NCBI GenBank assembly: GCA_002791545.1
Contig: PFXG01000062.1
Location: 1-37,084 of the forward strand
Direction: 5' to 3'
DNA from: Zetaproteobacteria bacterium CG_4_9_14_3_um_filter_49_83
Lineage (GTDB): Bacteria > Pseudomonadota > Zetaproteobacteria > Mariprofundales > Mariprofundaceae
DNA: 37,084 bases
Shown: positions 27,180 to 35,841 of the stretch, in pieces
Layout of the letters: each line of letters opens with the position of its first letter
Numbering within the stretch: the stretch's first letter is position 1
Translations under genes and position numbers: made by a program
The notes under the pieces: generated by a model
Told to the model about the DNA's origin: nothing
What the model saw: the letters and a program-made list of their open reading frames with translations, nothing else
Database searches by the model: none

Positions 27180-28277
27180 TCAGACTCGATTGAGTTGAAG
27201 AAGTTTAAAATATTGTTCCGCCACAATTGCCCAGGTGTAGCGCCGCATGGCTATCTCCTTCATTGCAGCCCCTACAATTTCTTTCTCAGCCATATTCGGC
27301 GTGCGCAGCAATTCCTGCAACGCATACATAGAATCGAAATAAATAGCCCGATCTTCCGTTGTTGCCCTGTTGAAACTACAATCAAAAGCGATAACAGGCC
27401 GCCCGAAGTGCATGGCCTCCACCAGAGATGGATTAGTTCCGCCTGCCGAGTGACCGTGCACATAAATACTTGCGTGGGATCTTAGCGTTTTAAGTTTCCC
27501 GATATCGTAAATAGGATCCAGCAAATGCAAATGCCCTAAATCCTGATATTGTACTTGCAAGCTTCTGCCATAATCACTGCCTTTCCAGTTACCAACCATC
27601 ACCAGCGGCCACCTACTCTGACTTGCAAAGGCTTCCACAATCAGATGCACATTATTTTCGGGCTCAATACGGCAAACCGAAAAAGCATATTCCTCAGGCA
27701 ACGGATAACCATCAACAGGCACAGCATCCATATTTACCGCATGATCGCCACCATAGGCAATGACATGACTATCAACACCATAGGTTTGTTTTATATAATC
27801 AGCAATCGCCGCATTATCGGCAATCACTTCATGCGAAAAGCGAACAGCCAGCTTTTCTGAAAAACGCAAAAACCATTTCGCAAATGGGCTCCACTTATCT
27901 CTGCGCCACTCAATGCCATCAATGTTACTGATAACCTTTGCCCTTGAAATCAGCCGCACCAGAGGCAAAGCAATGGCTCCTGAAACCCCAAGTTGCAGTA
28001 TCACATCGGCACGATGCCACATCGCGGACAATAAACCCCAAATATCATAAGGAATGCTTTGCGCACCATTGGCATGCAGCGCAACATACTTGAGCTTGGC
28101 CGACATATAGTTTTCTTGCCGTTGAGAGTAACTTTTACTACTGCAGTAAACCGTCAGATCATCGGGCAATGAGCGCTCATCGTGATAACGAACCAGATTT
28201 TCAACCAGTGTTTCAAACCCACCATAATTTGCAGGAACACCCACGGTCCCCAAAATTGCAACTTTTTTATTTTTCAT
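27180..28277 (-). CDS. DUF1972-type glycosyltransferase (rhamnosyltransferase-like)
   Basis: A 365-residue GT-B fold glycosyltransferase. The N-terminus KVAILGTVGVPANYGGFETLVENL is the signature of the DUF1972 group, which includes rhamnosyltransferases of capsule and S-layer glycans. The central HVIAYGGDHA and the C-terminal EAMHFGRPVIAFDC match the group-1 (GT4) nucleotide-sugar site. It has no membrane segment and is expected at the cytoplasmic face. The ATG overlaps the upstream GH20-like gene by 11 bases. It is the last gene before the 421-base gap. Donor sugar unknown; rhamnose is a guess from the family. Confidence 0.9.
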   Translation of the reverse strand: MKNKKVAILGTVGVPANYGGFETLVENLVRYHDERSLPDDLTVYCSSKSYSQRQENYMSAKLKYVALHANGAQSIPYDIWGLLSAMWHRADVILQLGVSGAIALPLVRLISRAKVISNIDGIEWRRDKWSPFAKWFLRFSEKLAVRFSHEVIADNAAIADYIKQTYGVDSHVIAYGGDHAVNMDAVPVDGYPLPEEYAFSVCRIEPENNVHLIVEAFASQSRWPLVMVGNWKGSDYGRSLQVQYQDLGHLHLLDPIYDIGKLKTLRSHASIYVHGHSAGGTNPSLVEAMHFGRPVIAFDCSFNRATTEDRAIYFDSMYALQELLRTPNMAEKEIVGAAMKEIAMRRYTWAIVAEQYFKLLQLNRV

Positions 28278-29316
28278 CTGGGAAGTCTCTTAAAAATGTT
28301 TCACCGGAGAATTGAATGATTCGGTTAACCTTATCCCATTCTTTTCTCTGCACAAAATACCAAGTCGTAGCCATCATACCAATGGCCCCATGACGTTTTG
28401 CATAGTGACTAAAATTTGTAATTGTTTTCTCTTTTATAAATGTCGAACCGACCACTCTGAAGCCCTCATCATGAAAAACCTTCAATGAAGGAAAGTCACG
28501 CTGTTCATCTCCATAGTGCCAGTCACAAATAACGATATCCTTTGGCAACTTATGACGCAAAATGCCACCATAACCAGGTGCGATTTCGCCATGCAAATCT
28601 CTCGCCATCATATGAGGAAACTCCTCATCGGATATCAGCATATCCCCCCACATCCATGTTTCAACATGACGCTTTTTTAAAAAATCATGCACTTTAAGAA
28701 CATCATCGAGGAATAACTCAGCCGGAAAAACTTCTTCACCTTTACCTAAACCAATTCGCCTATCTTTTTTATAAAAAGTAGTGGCAGGAAGAATCCACCC
28801 AGCAACCTCATCATGTCCAATATGAATGGCCTTCGGGTGAAAAATATCAATCACCTCTTGAAGAACGGCGAAAACTTTGACATAAGTCTGCTCATTACGA
28901 GGATCATAAATCCCCTTACTATACATAAGCTCGGGGTAGTTATTTTGAAAAAATTTTTGCTGATGAGTCAAAAGTGCCAACTGGGGAATAACCTCCATCC
29001 CCAAAGAATTCGCCAAATTTGACCATTCAATCAACTGGGATTTCGTCCAGGCATCTCTCTGAGCTTTCCAGGGAGCGTGCTTTAAGCGAACTCCATCACT
29101 TAAGGTAAGCTGGATAGTATTGAAGCCTGAACTATGAGCCTGAACAAGCATTTTTTTAGCCGAATCAAAGTCCACATTCCTCAATACAAAGTGGAAAATT
29201 CGATATATTTTGTTTATTCCCCCTCCTGTTGATGTAGATGCAGCATCAACAGAAGGAACATAAAAGAAACAAAACATCAGTAGAAGAACCGTTCGGGCAA
29301 CTACATAGTTTATCAT
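28267..29316 (-). CDS. Exported GH20-like (beta-hexosaminidase fold) protein
   Basis: A 349-residue protein with a Sec signal peptide (helix about 8-22, cleavage near VDAAS). The rest reads as a TIM barrel similar to glycoside hydrolase family 20: VLRNVDFDSAKKMLVQAHSSGFNTIQLTLSDG near the start, and H165-I-G-H-D169-E170, the position of the catalytic Asp-Glu pair of GH20. It is shorter than typical GH20 enzymes and lacks their N-terminal domain. It overlaps the sulfotransferase gene ahead of it by ATGA and the glycosyltransferase after it by 11 bases, so it is a built-in part of the operon. It may trim or turn over an N-acetylhexosamine-containing polymer in the periplasm. Activity is inferred from the motif. 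Confidence 0.8.
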   Translation of the reverse strand: MINYVVARTVLLLMFCFFYVPSVDAASTSTGGGINKIYRIFHFVLRNVDFDSAKKMLVQAHSSGFNTIQLTLSDGVRLKHAPWKAQRDAWTKSQLIEWSNLANSLGMEVIPQLALLTHQQKFFQNNYPELMYSKGIYDPRNEQTYVKVFAVLQEVIDIFHPKAIHIGHDEVAGWILPATTFYKKDRRIGLGKGEEVFPAELFLDDVLKVHDFLKKRHVETWMWGDMLISDEEFPHMMARDLHGEIAPGYGGILRHKLPKDIVICDWHYGDEQRDFPSLKVFHDEGFRVVGSTFIKEKTITNFSHYAKRHGAIGMMATTWYFVQRKEWDKVNRIIQFSGETFLRDFPDEK

Positions 29317-30308
29317 CTGTATCCGAGTTCCTTCATGGTCTGAATAAATGGTTCCTTGATGAACTCATGAAGTTCAAAGGGTTTGACTGATTTTGCTGCA
29401 CTCAAAGTATGCGCTCCAAAATTGAGATAAGTTTGATCAAATTCAAAATTGGCAAAGGAAACTATATCCGTCAGAATTTTCCGTGGATGACAACACAAAT
29501 CTTCATAGTCAACCCTCAACACATCCTTCGGGTACTCTTTTATCAGCTTCATTCCCTCTCTCATAGTAACTATCCACTCTACCGCCGCCATATCCGTTTG
29601 ATTGAGCCATTTGCGCATGTCTTCAGCATGCAAAGCCAGATCATTGTATTCAGGGACAATTTCGTCTAGCAACAAATTCCACTTACGCTTATCTCTCCCC
29701 CACCAATCATGAACTTCTGAATTATTGGATTCCCCCAGACGGGATGACCAAGCATCAATAGAGTGACAAGTATCCCAGCCATTACGCACTAAGAAAATAA
29801 ATTTCGCATCTGGAAAAATTTCGCGCACGAAAGGCACTCGGAAAATGAGCTCAGGATATTTGTCTACCAATCGGGGGGAAAAGACAGTGGCAAGATATGC
29901 CCCAAAGAGCTTATGTGCATTTTTCTTCACCTCATCATTCGCATCAGCAGCAGCAAGCCTGTAGTGGGCAGCCCCACGACTATAGCTACCAATCACATCT
30001 TCTTCCGGGAAAATCGCATGCCACATAGCCTTGGGCTCATTAAGAAACCCTACTTCTCTGTGCATCGAAAGCACTACGCCTAAAATCGTAGTGCCGCTGC
30101 GACCGGTACCTAAGATAGAAATTGGCGTTTGGACCTTCTTTAATTGAGGAAGCTTTTTTTCTAGTGCGAAATGCGCAAAAAGAAACGGGTTAATCCACTG
30201 CCCACGAGTCGTCAAAGGGCGACCTTCAAACAGTGCATAACTAGCCAAGCGAGACACTAGCTTGCTTGGCCTAGTTTTAATATATCGAAAGTCTACCTGT
30301 GCTACCAT
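29313..30308 (-). CDS. Sulfotransferase family protein (first of a pair)
   Basis: A 331-residue cytoplasmic sulfotransferase, expected to pass sulphate from PAPS to a sugar hydroxyl. The 5'-phosphosulphate loop is ILGTGRSGTTILG (67-74 core), and the 3'-phosphate site is in FIFLVRNGWDTCHS with R175. The C-terminal part (VDYEDLCCHPRKILTDIVSFANF) is the usual end of the family. It starts 8 bases after the second sulfotransferase gene and overlaps the GH20-like gene by four bases. Some members of this superfamily act on other substrates, but the setting among glycosyltransferases favours a polysaccharide. Confidence 0.88.
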   Translation of the reverse strand: MVAQVDFRYIKTRPSKLVSRLASYALFEGRPLTTRGQWINPFLFAHFALEKKLPQLKKVQTPISILGTGRSGTTILGVVLSMHREVGFLNEPKAMWHAIFPEEDVIGSYSRGAAHYRLAAADANDEVKKNAHKLFGAYLATVFSPRLVDKYPELIFRVPFVREIFPDAKFIFLVRNGWDTCHSIDAWSSRLGESNNSEVHDWWGRDKRKWNLLLDEIVPEYNDLALHAEDMRKWLNQTDMAAVEWIVTMREGMKLIKEYPKDVLRVDYEDLCCHPRKILTDIVSFANFEFDQTYLNFGAHTLSAAKSVKPFELHEFIKEPFIQTMKELGYR

Positions 30309-30316
30309 TTCACAAC

Positions 30317-31345
30317 CTATTTCCCCAAATTAAACCGACGCTTAAGCGTGTCACTCAAGTTCTTTGTTCTTCCTAAATTCATGAGAAGAGCCATACCCCC
30401 CTTAAGTATTAGCATTGCCATAACTCCCATATACTTAAGATTGGGCTTCTTAATATACTCTACATCATACCCAAGCCTTCGCATTTCAGCTCCAGCGACT
30501 TGTTGACATATATATATTTCCACCCGGGAAAGCGCGCCTTTTTTCCATGCTTGGAATCGACTAACGTCTATTCCCTTTTGATCTGGCTTATCCTGCCCAG
30601 TCGATGATCCAATTTGTGGTATACTTAACATCTCAACCTCAAATGGAACATCAATATATTCGCATAAATGTCTTACAGTCTTTTCAGGCATTTGAACCAG
30701 ATCTTCAAACTTAATAGATAAAAACCGCTCGTGACCGTCAAGTTGTCTTGCTGCACGAACAGAGGACAACCACAGACGACTAATTATCCAGGGATGATAA
30801 TTTCCCCAAGCTCGAATAGCTTCTTTGAAAGGAATATTTTTTGCACCCAAGAACCTACGACGCCATTTATTTTTTTGCGAAAGCAAAACATCCCGAGGAT
30901 CTCGTGCCATATTTACAACTATCGCATCCGGAAAAATCTCTAAAATTTCCTTTGCAAAGAAGAGGTATCTAGGTGTTTGTTCGCACGGAATGCTTTTCCC
31001 GTGCTGTTTCGCCTCGTAGTGCAAAAACTGCTCATAACAGGCAATGGCATTTTTTGTCTTAACGGCACGATCTATTTCCTGAGCCACATGTCGATATTTT
31101 CTTGGGATAACCTTAGAAAAGAAACCGCTCCTAGAAGAAGTTAGCAATCTTTCCAGTAACGCGAAGCGCCGCTCTTCATCCCAGACAGGCTTATCCAGCG
31201 TATCTCGCGCACTAATCTGGTGCTCGAAAAAATGTAACTCTTCGAAGGTATGTACTTGTGAATTTTGACCCAAAATACGCCCCAGCATTGTGGTTCCACT
31301 TCGGCTATTACCAACAATAAATATCAACTTATTCAATGAACTCAT
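30317..31345 (-). CDS. Sulfotransferase family protein (second of a pair)
   Basis: A 342-residue sulfotransferase, distinct in sequence from its neighbour. The PAPS 5' loop is FIVGNSRSGTTMLG (12-19 core). The 3' site is VVNMARDPRDVLLS with R148 and R151. HLCEYIDVPFE and FEDLVQMPEKTVRHLC match the family's C-terminal half. A hydrophobic stretch near residues 308-325 (MGVMAMLILKGGMALLMNL) could hold it at the membrane. Two non-identical sulfotransferases side by side suggest two different sulphation positions, or different acceptors, and not a recent duplication. Confidence 0.88.
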   Translation of the reverse strand: MSSLNKLIFIVGNSRSGTTMLGRILGQNSQVHTFEELHFFEHQISARDTLDKPVWDEERRFALLERLLTSSRSGFFSKVIPRKYRHVAQEIDRAVKTKNAIACYEQFLHYEAKQHGKSIPCEQTPRYLFFAKEILEIFPDAIVVNMARDPRDVLLSQKNKWRRRFLGAKNIPFKEAIRAWGNYHPWIISRLWLSSVRAARQLDGHERFLSIKFEDLVQMPEKTVRHLCEYIDVPFEVEMLSIPQIGSSTGQDKPDQKGIDVSRFQAWKKGALSRVEIYICQQVAGAEMRRLGYDVEYIKKPNLKYMGVMAMLILKGGMALLMNLGRTKNLSDTLKRRFNLGK

Positions 31346-31397
31346 GTAAGCACAACCTTTTGAAAGGACATTACCCTAATAACCAATAAACACACCA

Positions 31398-32309
31398 TCA
31401 AGCGCCTTCAAGCCATGACCAAGAAACATCTAGACCTTCTCCAAAACACGTTAGTGGTCGCCAGTTAAATGCAGCTTCCGATTTCTTAATATTCAGCACA
31501 ACTTCAGGCACATCGTAAGCACGACCAACTTTAAAGGTTGGCTCGATTGAAACATTAGCTGCTTGAATCACCGCATCAAAAACCTGCCGCACAGATTGCC
31601 CCTCACCAGCGCCAGCATTAAATATTCCTGTTTCAGCACTATTTCCAGCACAGACGCAAAGTTCAGCCAGGTCTTTTACGTAAATATAATCACGCACCAC
31701 ACTGCCATCGCCCCAAATCTCGATATCCTGCCCTGCCTTGATTTTACCCATAAAGGTGCCAATGACACCCTGCACACCGGCATGCCCTTGTCTTTCACCG
31801 TATGGGTTTGATGCTCGAAGAATAACCGCATCAATGCCGTATAAGGCTTGATACATTTGCAGATAATTTTCTATCGCAACCTTGACCACGCCATATGAGC
31901 AAATCGGTCTTAGTGGGTGCGTTTCAGGAATCGGGGAAACCTCTGGCACACCGTAAACCGTTCCCCCAGAGGACAGATAAATAATGCGTCGCACGCCTGA
32001 ATCCCGCATAAGATTCAGTAAACGTACTGTGCCTTTCAGATTGCTTTCAATGTCGTATATAGGATCTTTGTTGGATGTGCTCGGCACGGTGGTACTAATC
32101 AAATGATACACCACATCAATATCTTCAAGTGCCTCGCTTAATGCGGGTGTGTCATCGAAAGCAGACAAACGATAGTCGACTTTTTGCAAAGGCGACCTGA
32201 ATTTTTCAGGGGCACGGTCAAACACGCGAACACTATGACCCTCAGCCAACAAGGCATCCACCACATGTGATCCGATAAAACCATTACCTCCCAGTACCAA
32301 AGCTTTCAC
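31398..32309 (-). CDS. NAD-dependent sugar epimerase/dehydratase (GalE-like SDR)
   Basis: A 303-residue extended SDR acting on a nucleotide sugar. The cofactor loop GGNGFIG is at 7-13, DRAP follows strand two, SSGGTVYG lies at 113-120, and the catalytic pair is Y139-x3-K143. RASNPYGERQ and IWGDGSVVRDYIYVKDLAEL are typical of UDP-glucose/GlcNAc 4-epimerases and their relatives. It overlaps the upstream glycosyltransferase gene by four bases (ATGA) and is 52 bases ahead of the sulfotransferases. It probably supplies a sugar donor for this cluster. Which one cannot be told. Confidence 0.92.
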   Translation of the reverse strand: MKALVLGGNGFIGSHVVDALLAEGHSVRVFDRAPEKFRSPLQKVDYRLSAFDDTPALSEALEDIDVVYHLISTTVPSTSNKDPIYDIESNLKGTVRLLNLMRDSGVRRIIYLSSGGTVYGVPEVSPIPETHPLRPICSYGVVKVAIENYLQMYQALYGIDAVILRASNPYGERQGHAGVQGVIGTFMGKIKAGQDIEIWGDGSVVRDYIYVKDLAELCVCAGNSAETGIFNAGAGEGQSVRQVFDAVIQAANVSIEPTFKVGRAYDVPEVVLNIKKSEAAFNWRPLTCFGEGLDVSWSWLEGA

Positions 32310-33523
32310 GACAGCACCTCGGTATAAATCTCTTTCAGCGTTCGGTATAAGTTTTCATCATTAAATTCCCTATCGGAGAATTCTTTGGCTCGTTTACCAA
32401 TAGCTTCTACTCGCGCTGGCTCCATCCAGAGTTCGCGAACGGCTTCTGCAAGAGCAGCAGAATCTGTTGCTTCATAAATCAACCCCCGCTCACCATGTTG
32501 AACCAATTCAGTTATTCCGCCTCGATTAGACCCTATAACTGGCTTTCCAAAAGCAAATGATTGGTTGATTACATACGGAAAATTCTCATGCCAAATTGAA
32601 GGAACCACAACAAACGAACAGGCTTTTAGCTCTGCATCCATCTCATTCCCCCACTTAGACCCAGTAAATACGACATTGTTACACCCTAAATCTTTTGCCA
32701 GCTGTTTCAACTTTCCAAAATCAGGGCCATCACCAACAATTCGAAACGGAACTTCTGGGAGTTTCGATGCTGCTTGCATAAGAATATCTACTCCCTTTTC
32801 ATCTATCAATCGGCCAAAAAACAGCACTGAGCCACCAGTGTTATAGGTTGCAGTATATTTTGTACTATCAAATGGGTTGCGCAATTTACGCCATCGGAAT
32901 GTACCTTTTCCCCAAAACTCTTCGGTTTTATGGGCCATAAATTCACTTGAAAACAAGAACGTGTGAATATTCTTTCGATAGATATTCATCATATTATGTG
33001 CATAGGCCTCTATACTGCTGGCAGCACTATAGGTTAGAGAGTCATGGCAACAGCGGTTCACTATTGCCTTGTAAAAGTGACCGCCTTTACATTCTTCACA
33101 AATCTTGCCGTGATGATAAAGCTTATAACTGGGGCAAATATGCTTGTAATCATTACAACTCATAACTACAGGCACCTCTGCTTCACGAGCAGCATCCAGA
33201 ATAGAAGGTGTAAGTTTGACATAAATAGCAAAAGCATGGATAAGATCAGGTTTAAAATCAGCAATAAGTTTAGCCATAGCTTGTTTTGCACGTAATGAAT
33301 AAACCATGGAAGGGAATGTTTTTATTTTACTAAAAAGACCAGAATTTTGATAATCGGCAGCTTTAGGAAAGTAATCAGACCAAGGCGCATTCAGATTATC
33401 CTCATGACATGAGAAATAAGCAACTTCATGCCCTTGCTGCTCAAGAACACGGCCCACCTCATGATAAAAAACCTCAGCTCCTCCTGTAATAGAATAAGCA
33501 TTGTGAGTAAGAAGTATTTTCAC
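32306..33523 (-). CDS. Glycosyltransferase family 4
   Basis: A 405-residue GT-B glycosyltransferase. The N-terminal acceptor domain begins KILLTHNAYSITGGAEVFYHEVGRVL. A cysteine-rich insertion at about 127-160 (CNDYKHICPSYKLYHHGKICEECKGG) is seen in a subgroup of GT4 enzymes and might bind a metal. The C-terminal donor domain has VLFFGRLIDEKGVDIL, GDGPDFGKL and VPSIWHENFPYVINQSFAFGKPVIG with the E-x7-E type motif. It lies 3 bases after the GT2 gene. Sugar specificity is unknown. Confidence 0.92.
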   Translation of the reverse strand: MKILLTHNAYSITGGAEVFYHEVGRVLEQQGHEVAYFSCHEDNLNAPWSDYFPKAADYQNSGLFSKIKTFPSMVYSLRAKQAMAKLIADFKPDLIHAFAIYVKLTPSILDAAREAEVPVVMSCNDYKHICPSYKLYHHGKICEECKGGHFYKAIVNRCCHDSLTYSAASSIEAYAHNMMNIYRKNIHTFLFSSEFMAHKTEEFWGKGTFRWRKLRNPFDSTKYTATYNTGGSVLFFGRLIDEKGVDILMQAASKLPEVPFRIVGDGPDFGKLKQLAKDLGCNNVVFTGSKWGNEMDAELKACSFVVVPSIWHENFPYVINQSFAFGKPVIGSNRGGITELVQHGERGLIYEATDSAALAEAVRELWMEPARVEAIGKRAKEFSDREFNDENLYRTLKEIYTEVLS

Positions 33524-33526
33524 TTT

Positions 33527-34471
33527 CTATAATCTGCTTAGTTTTTTCTGTTTATGGAATCTAACCAAGCCTCTCCACATCGCCCGAAATGCATCTATTC
33601 TTCTATTAAGAACATAACTCACTGACCACTTAGACCATCGAATCAGCAAGCTTATTTGTCCCTGTATCCTTTCCACAAAGGTTGCATGAAGAGACAAGTT
33701 GAGAAGTGAACCATAAACCAGATGCTCCAGGAAGAAAGTTAGCCTAGGATTTGTTATGCTGTGGGTGAAAAAATGTTTACCCTCATCCCCTCTTAAGCTT
33801 GAATGAGCTTTATGTAGCAGCAAGCTACTCGGAACATAAGATATTTTATAACCCGCTTTGATAATCCTTGCACTTAAATCTACATCTTCACAATAAATAA
33901 AAAACCTTTCATCAAAACCTTTAGTTTTTTCTAATGCTTCCCTGCGCAAAAACATGGCACAACCAGAAATAAAGGTAACATCCAAATTATCCATGCAGTC
34001 ATCAAATGTCTTGTTAATCATTGGCGATCTCGCACCACCCTTCTTCCAGTTAAGATAACCTCCTCCATACCACACAATATCCGGATAATCCAAACTCATG
34101 ATTCGCGGAGAGCATGCACCAACTTCAATATGACTTTCCATATACTGCGTTAAAATAGAAATTGAGTTCTGTCTTAAAATAGTATCATTATTGAGAACAT
34201 AGACATACTTACAGACAGTATTCTCCAAGGCCCAATTAATGCCAAGGTTATTCCCTCCTCCAAAACCTAGGTTTTCTTCACTCTGAATCACATGAATATT
34301 AGGATAGATTTCCTTTGCAACATCCACATCTACTCTATTTCCAATAGCTGAACCATTATCCACCAGAACAACAAATGGTAAGGTGTCCGACTCTCGCAAG
34401 CTATGCAAGCAAGCTAGGGTATCATCTAATCCGTTATAATTTATTAGTACTGTAACCACATCACATCGCAT
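33527..34471 (-). CDS. Glycosyltransferase family 2 (WbbL-like)
   Basis: A 314-residue GT-A glycosyltransferase. The opening VVTVLINYNGLDDTLACLHSL, LVDNGS, NLGFGGGNNLGINWAL and the YVLNNDTIL divalent-metal motif match the WbbL/rhamnosyltransferase subgroup of GT2. FDERFFIYCEDVDLSARI in the middle is the family's ED-rich acceptor motif. The C-terminal 60 residues carry a basic amphipathic segment likely to touch the membrane. It overlaps the Wzy-like gene by 11 bases. Rhamnose as donor is plausible but unproven. Confidence 0.93.
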   Translation of the reverse strand: MRCDVVTVLINYNGLDDTLACLHSLRESDTLPFVVLVDNGSAIGNRVDVDVAKEIYPNIHVIQSEENLGFGGGNNLGINWALENTVCKYVYVLNNDTILRQNSISILTQYMESHIEVGACSPRIMSLDYPDIVWYGGGYLNWKKGGARSPMINKTFDDCMDNLDVTFISGCAMFLRREALEKTKGFDERFFIYCEDVDLSARIIKAGYKISYVPSSLLLHKAHSSLRGDEGKHFFTHSITNPRLTFFLEHLVYGSLLNLSLHATFVERIQGQISLLIRWSKWSVSYVLNRRIDAFRAMWRGLVRFHKQKKLSRL

Positions 34472-35750
34472 GTTTTATCCTCTTCTGCAAATCCATAAGG
34501 CTAATCATAACCATCGTAATCCCAAGTAAAACATACATTATAGAATACACTTCTGTAATTGATACTATTAACTCAAAAATAAACACCATAACAAACGAGA
34601 TGATTAAATATTGAAAAATGGACTGCCAAGCGCGATGCCCAGCGTCAGAAGAATAGGCTTTTTTCAACAACCTAATCATCCGCTTTTGAAGGAACAGTAA
34701 CAAAATCAGACCTACCAGACCTTTTTCCAGCGCAACTGTTAAATAATAGTTATCTATAGCATTAAGATAAGGGATTTGCTCTGCCCCCTGGTGAATACCA
34801 TAACCATACAGTGGCGAGGAAAAAACAGCTGGTATCCCGTACATTAACTGAAGCAATCTAGCATAGCTGCTTCCTTCCGCTCCCCCCGTTCCAAGTAGTA
34901 TATCAATAAGAATCCTGTCCAACTCCAAAATAATACCTAAAATTAAAGTTGCACATATTACCAACGATACTAAAAGAACCCGCTGAGCACGAATAACTTG
35001 TCCAGATTGCAGCCACAGAATCCAGACTAAAGATAGAACTAAAAGCCCTAAACCAGCGCGGGAACCTGTAAACCACATACATATAGGGATAAGCACAATC
35101 TGAGATGCAGCTAAATTTCTATACAATCTCTTTTTAACCTGTCGAACAACATAAAAACAGATTGGATATAAAAGAACCATAAACTCTGCAAATGATAAAG
35201 GGTTACTAAATGTCGAGGTTACTCTGTATCTGCCATCTCGAACCTTTCCTTCTAAAATTTGTTCAGCTGTCTTAGAAGCGGCATCAACGTACTGAGCAAA
35301 AAAAGACCCATTCATTGCAACTTCAAGCAAAGCAATCGCTTCCGCAATGAAGAGCGATATCATAACAACCACTGAAAAAATAACCACATGCCTGAGTGAC
35401 CTTATATAACTCACTGCAAATAACATAAACACGGGGAAATAAAGTATTTGAAGGATTGCAGCACTCAGCGAAACGGACTTGTTGGCAGAGCCAAGAATTG
35501 CAGCAACAATCCCTTGCAAAAAAAATGCTGTTATAAGCAAAATAAGCACCTTGTTTTGCTTATAAATAATCCGAATATGCCTTTGTAAATTTCCAAACAG
35601 GAAAAAACTTATAGACCAGATAATCAGTAAACACAATAATACTATCCTAATAGGGTTAACTCCTATAGGGCCAACTACTATTACAACATAAGATGGCCAG
35701 ATAATGCTTAACATAATAAGTAGCAAAAACAAATTACGCCCGATAGTCAT
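34461..35750 (-). CDS. Wzy-like O-antigen polymerase/ligase family membrane protein
   Basis: A 429-residue integral membrane protein with ten or more hydrophobic helices. It has the large periplasmic loop and the WFTGSRAGLGLLVLSLVW segment seen in O-antigen polymerases and ligases (Wzy_C type). The RVTSTFSNPLSFAEFM motif before it is also typical. It is the first gene of the cluster as seen here and starts with ATG behind GGAGTGAG. The decayed IS256 element ends only about 40 bases upstream, so the original promoter or upstream genes may have been lost or displaced. Polymerase and ligase cannot be told apart from sequence alone. Confidence 0.85.
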   Translation of the reverse strand: MTIGRNLFLLLIMLSIIWPSYVVIVVGPIGVNPIRIVLLCLLIIWSISFFLFGNLQRHIRIIYKQNKVLILLITAFFLQGIVAAILGSANKSVSLSAAILQILYFPVFMLFAVSYIRSLRHVVIFSVVVMISLFIAEAIALLEVAMNGSFFAQYVDAASKTAEQILEGKVRDGRYRVTSTFSNPLSFAEFMVLLYPICFYVVRQVKKRLYRNLAASQIVLIPICMWFTGSRAGLGLLVLSLVWILWLQSGQVIRAQRVLLVSLVICATLILGIILELDRILIDILLGTGGAEGSSYARLLQLMYGIPAVFSSPLYGYGIHQGAEQIPYLNAIDNYYLTVALEKGLVGLILLLFLQKRMIRLLKKAYSSDAGHRAWQSIFQYLIISFVMVFIFELIVSITEVYSIMYVLLGITMVMISLMDLQKRIKHAM

Positions 35751-35789
35751 TTCTCACTCCATCCTCTAGTATTATGGGGATACCTACCT

Positions 35790-35826
35790 CGATAAAGCCC
35801 CAAAGCTGCTGTAAATTCACTTTCCA
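35790..35826 (-). repeat. Probable right inverted-repeat end of the IS256-type element
   Basis: Past the transposase stop the minus strand reads gtgaatttacagcagctt and then gggctttatc. This resembles the terminal repeats of IS256-family elements (an aatttacac-type core near the tip). The partner end would lie beyond the right edge or has been replaced by the octamer array, so the boundary is approximate. Confidence 0.45.
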
Positions 35827-35841
35827 CTAGGTTCGGTGTTC

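Noticed and set aside
34501-35750. Flippase (Wzx) instead of a polymerase
   Set aside because: The GSRAG-type segment and long periplasmic loop fit Wzy/ligase proteins better than the MATE-like Wzx fold.
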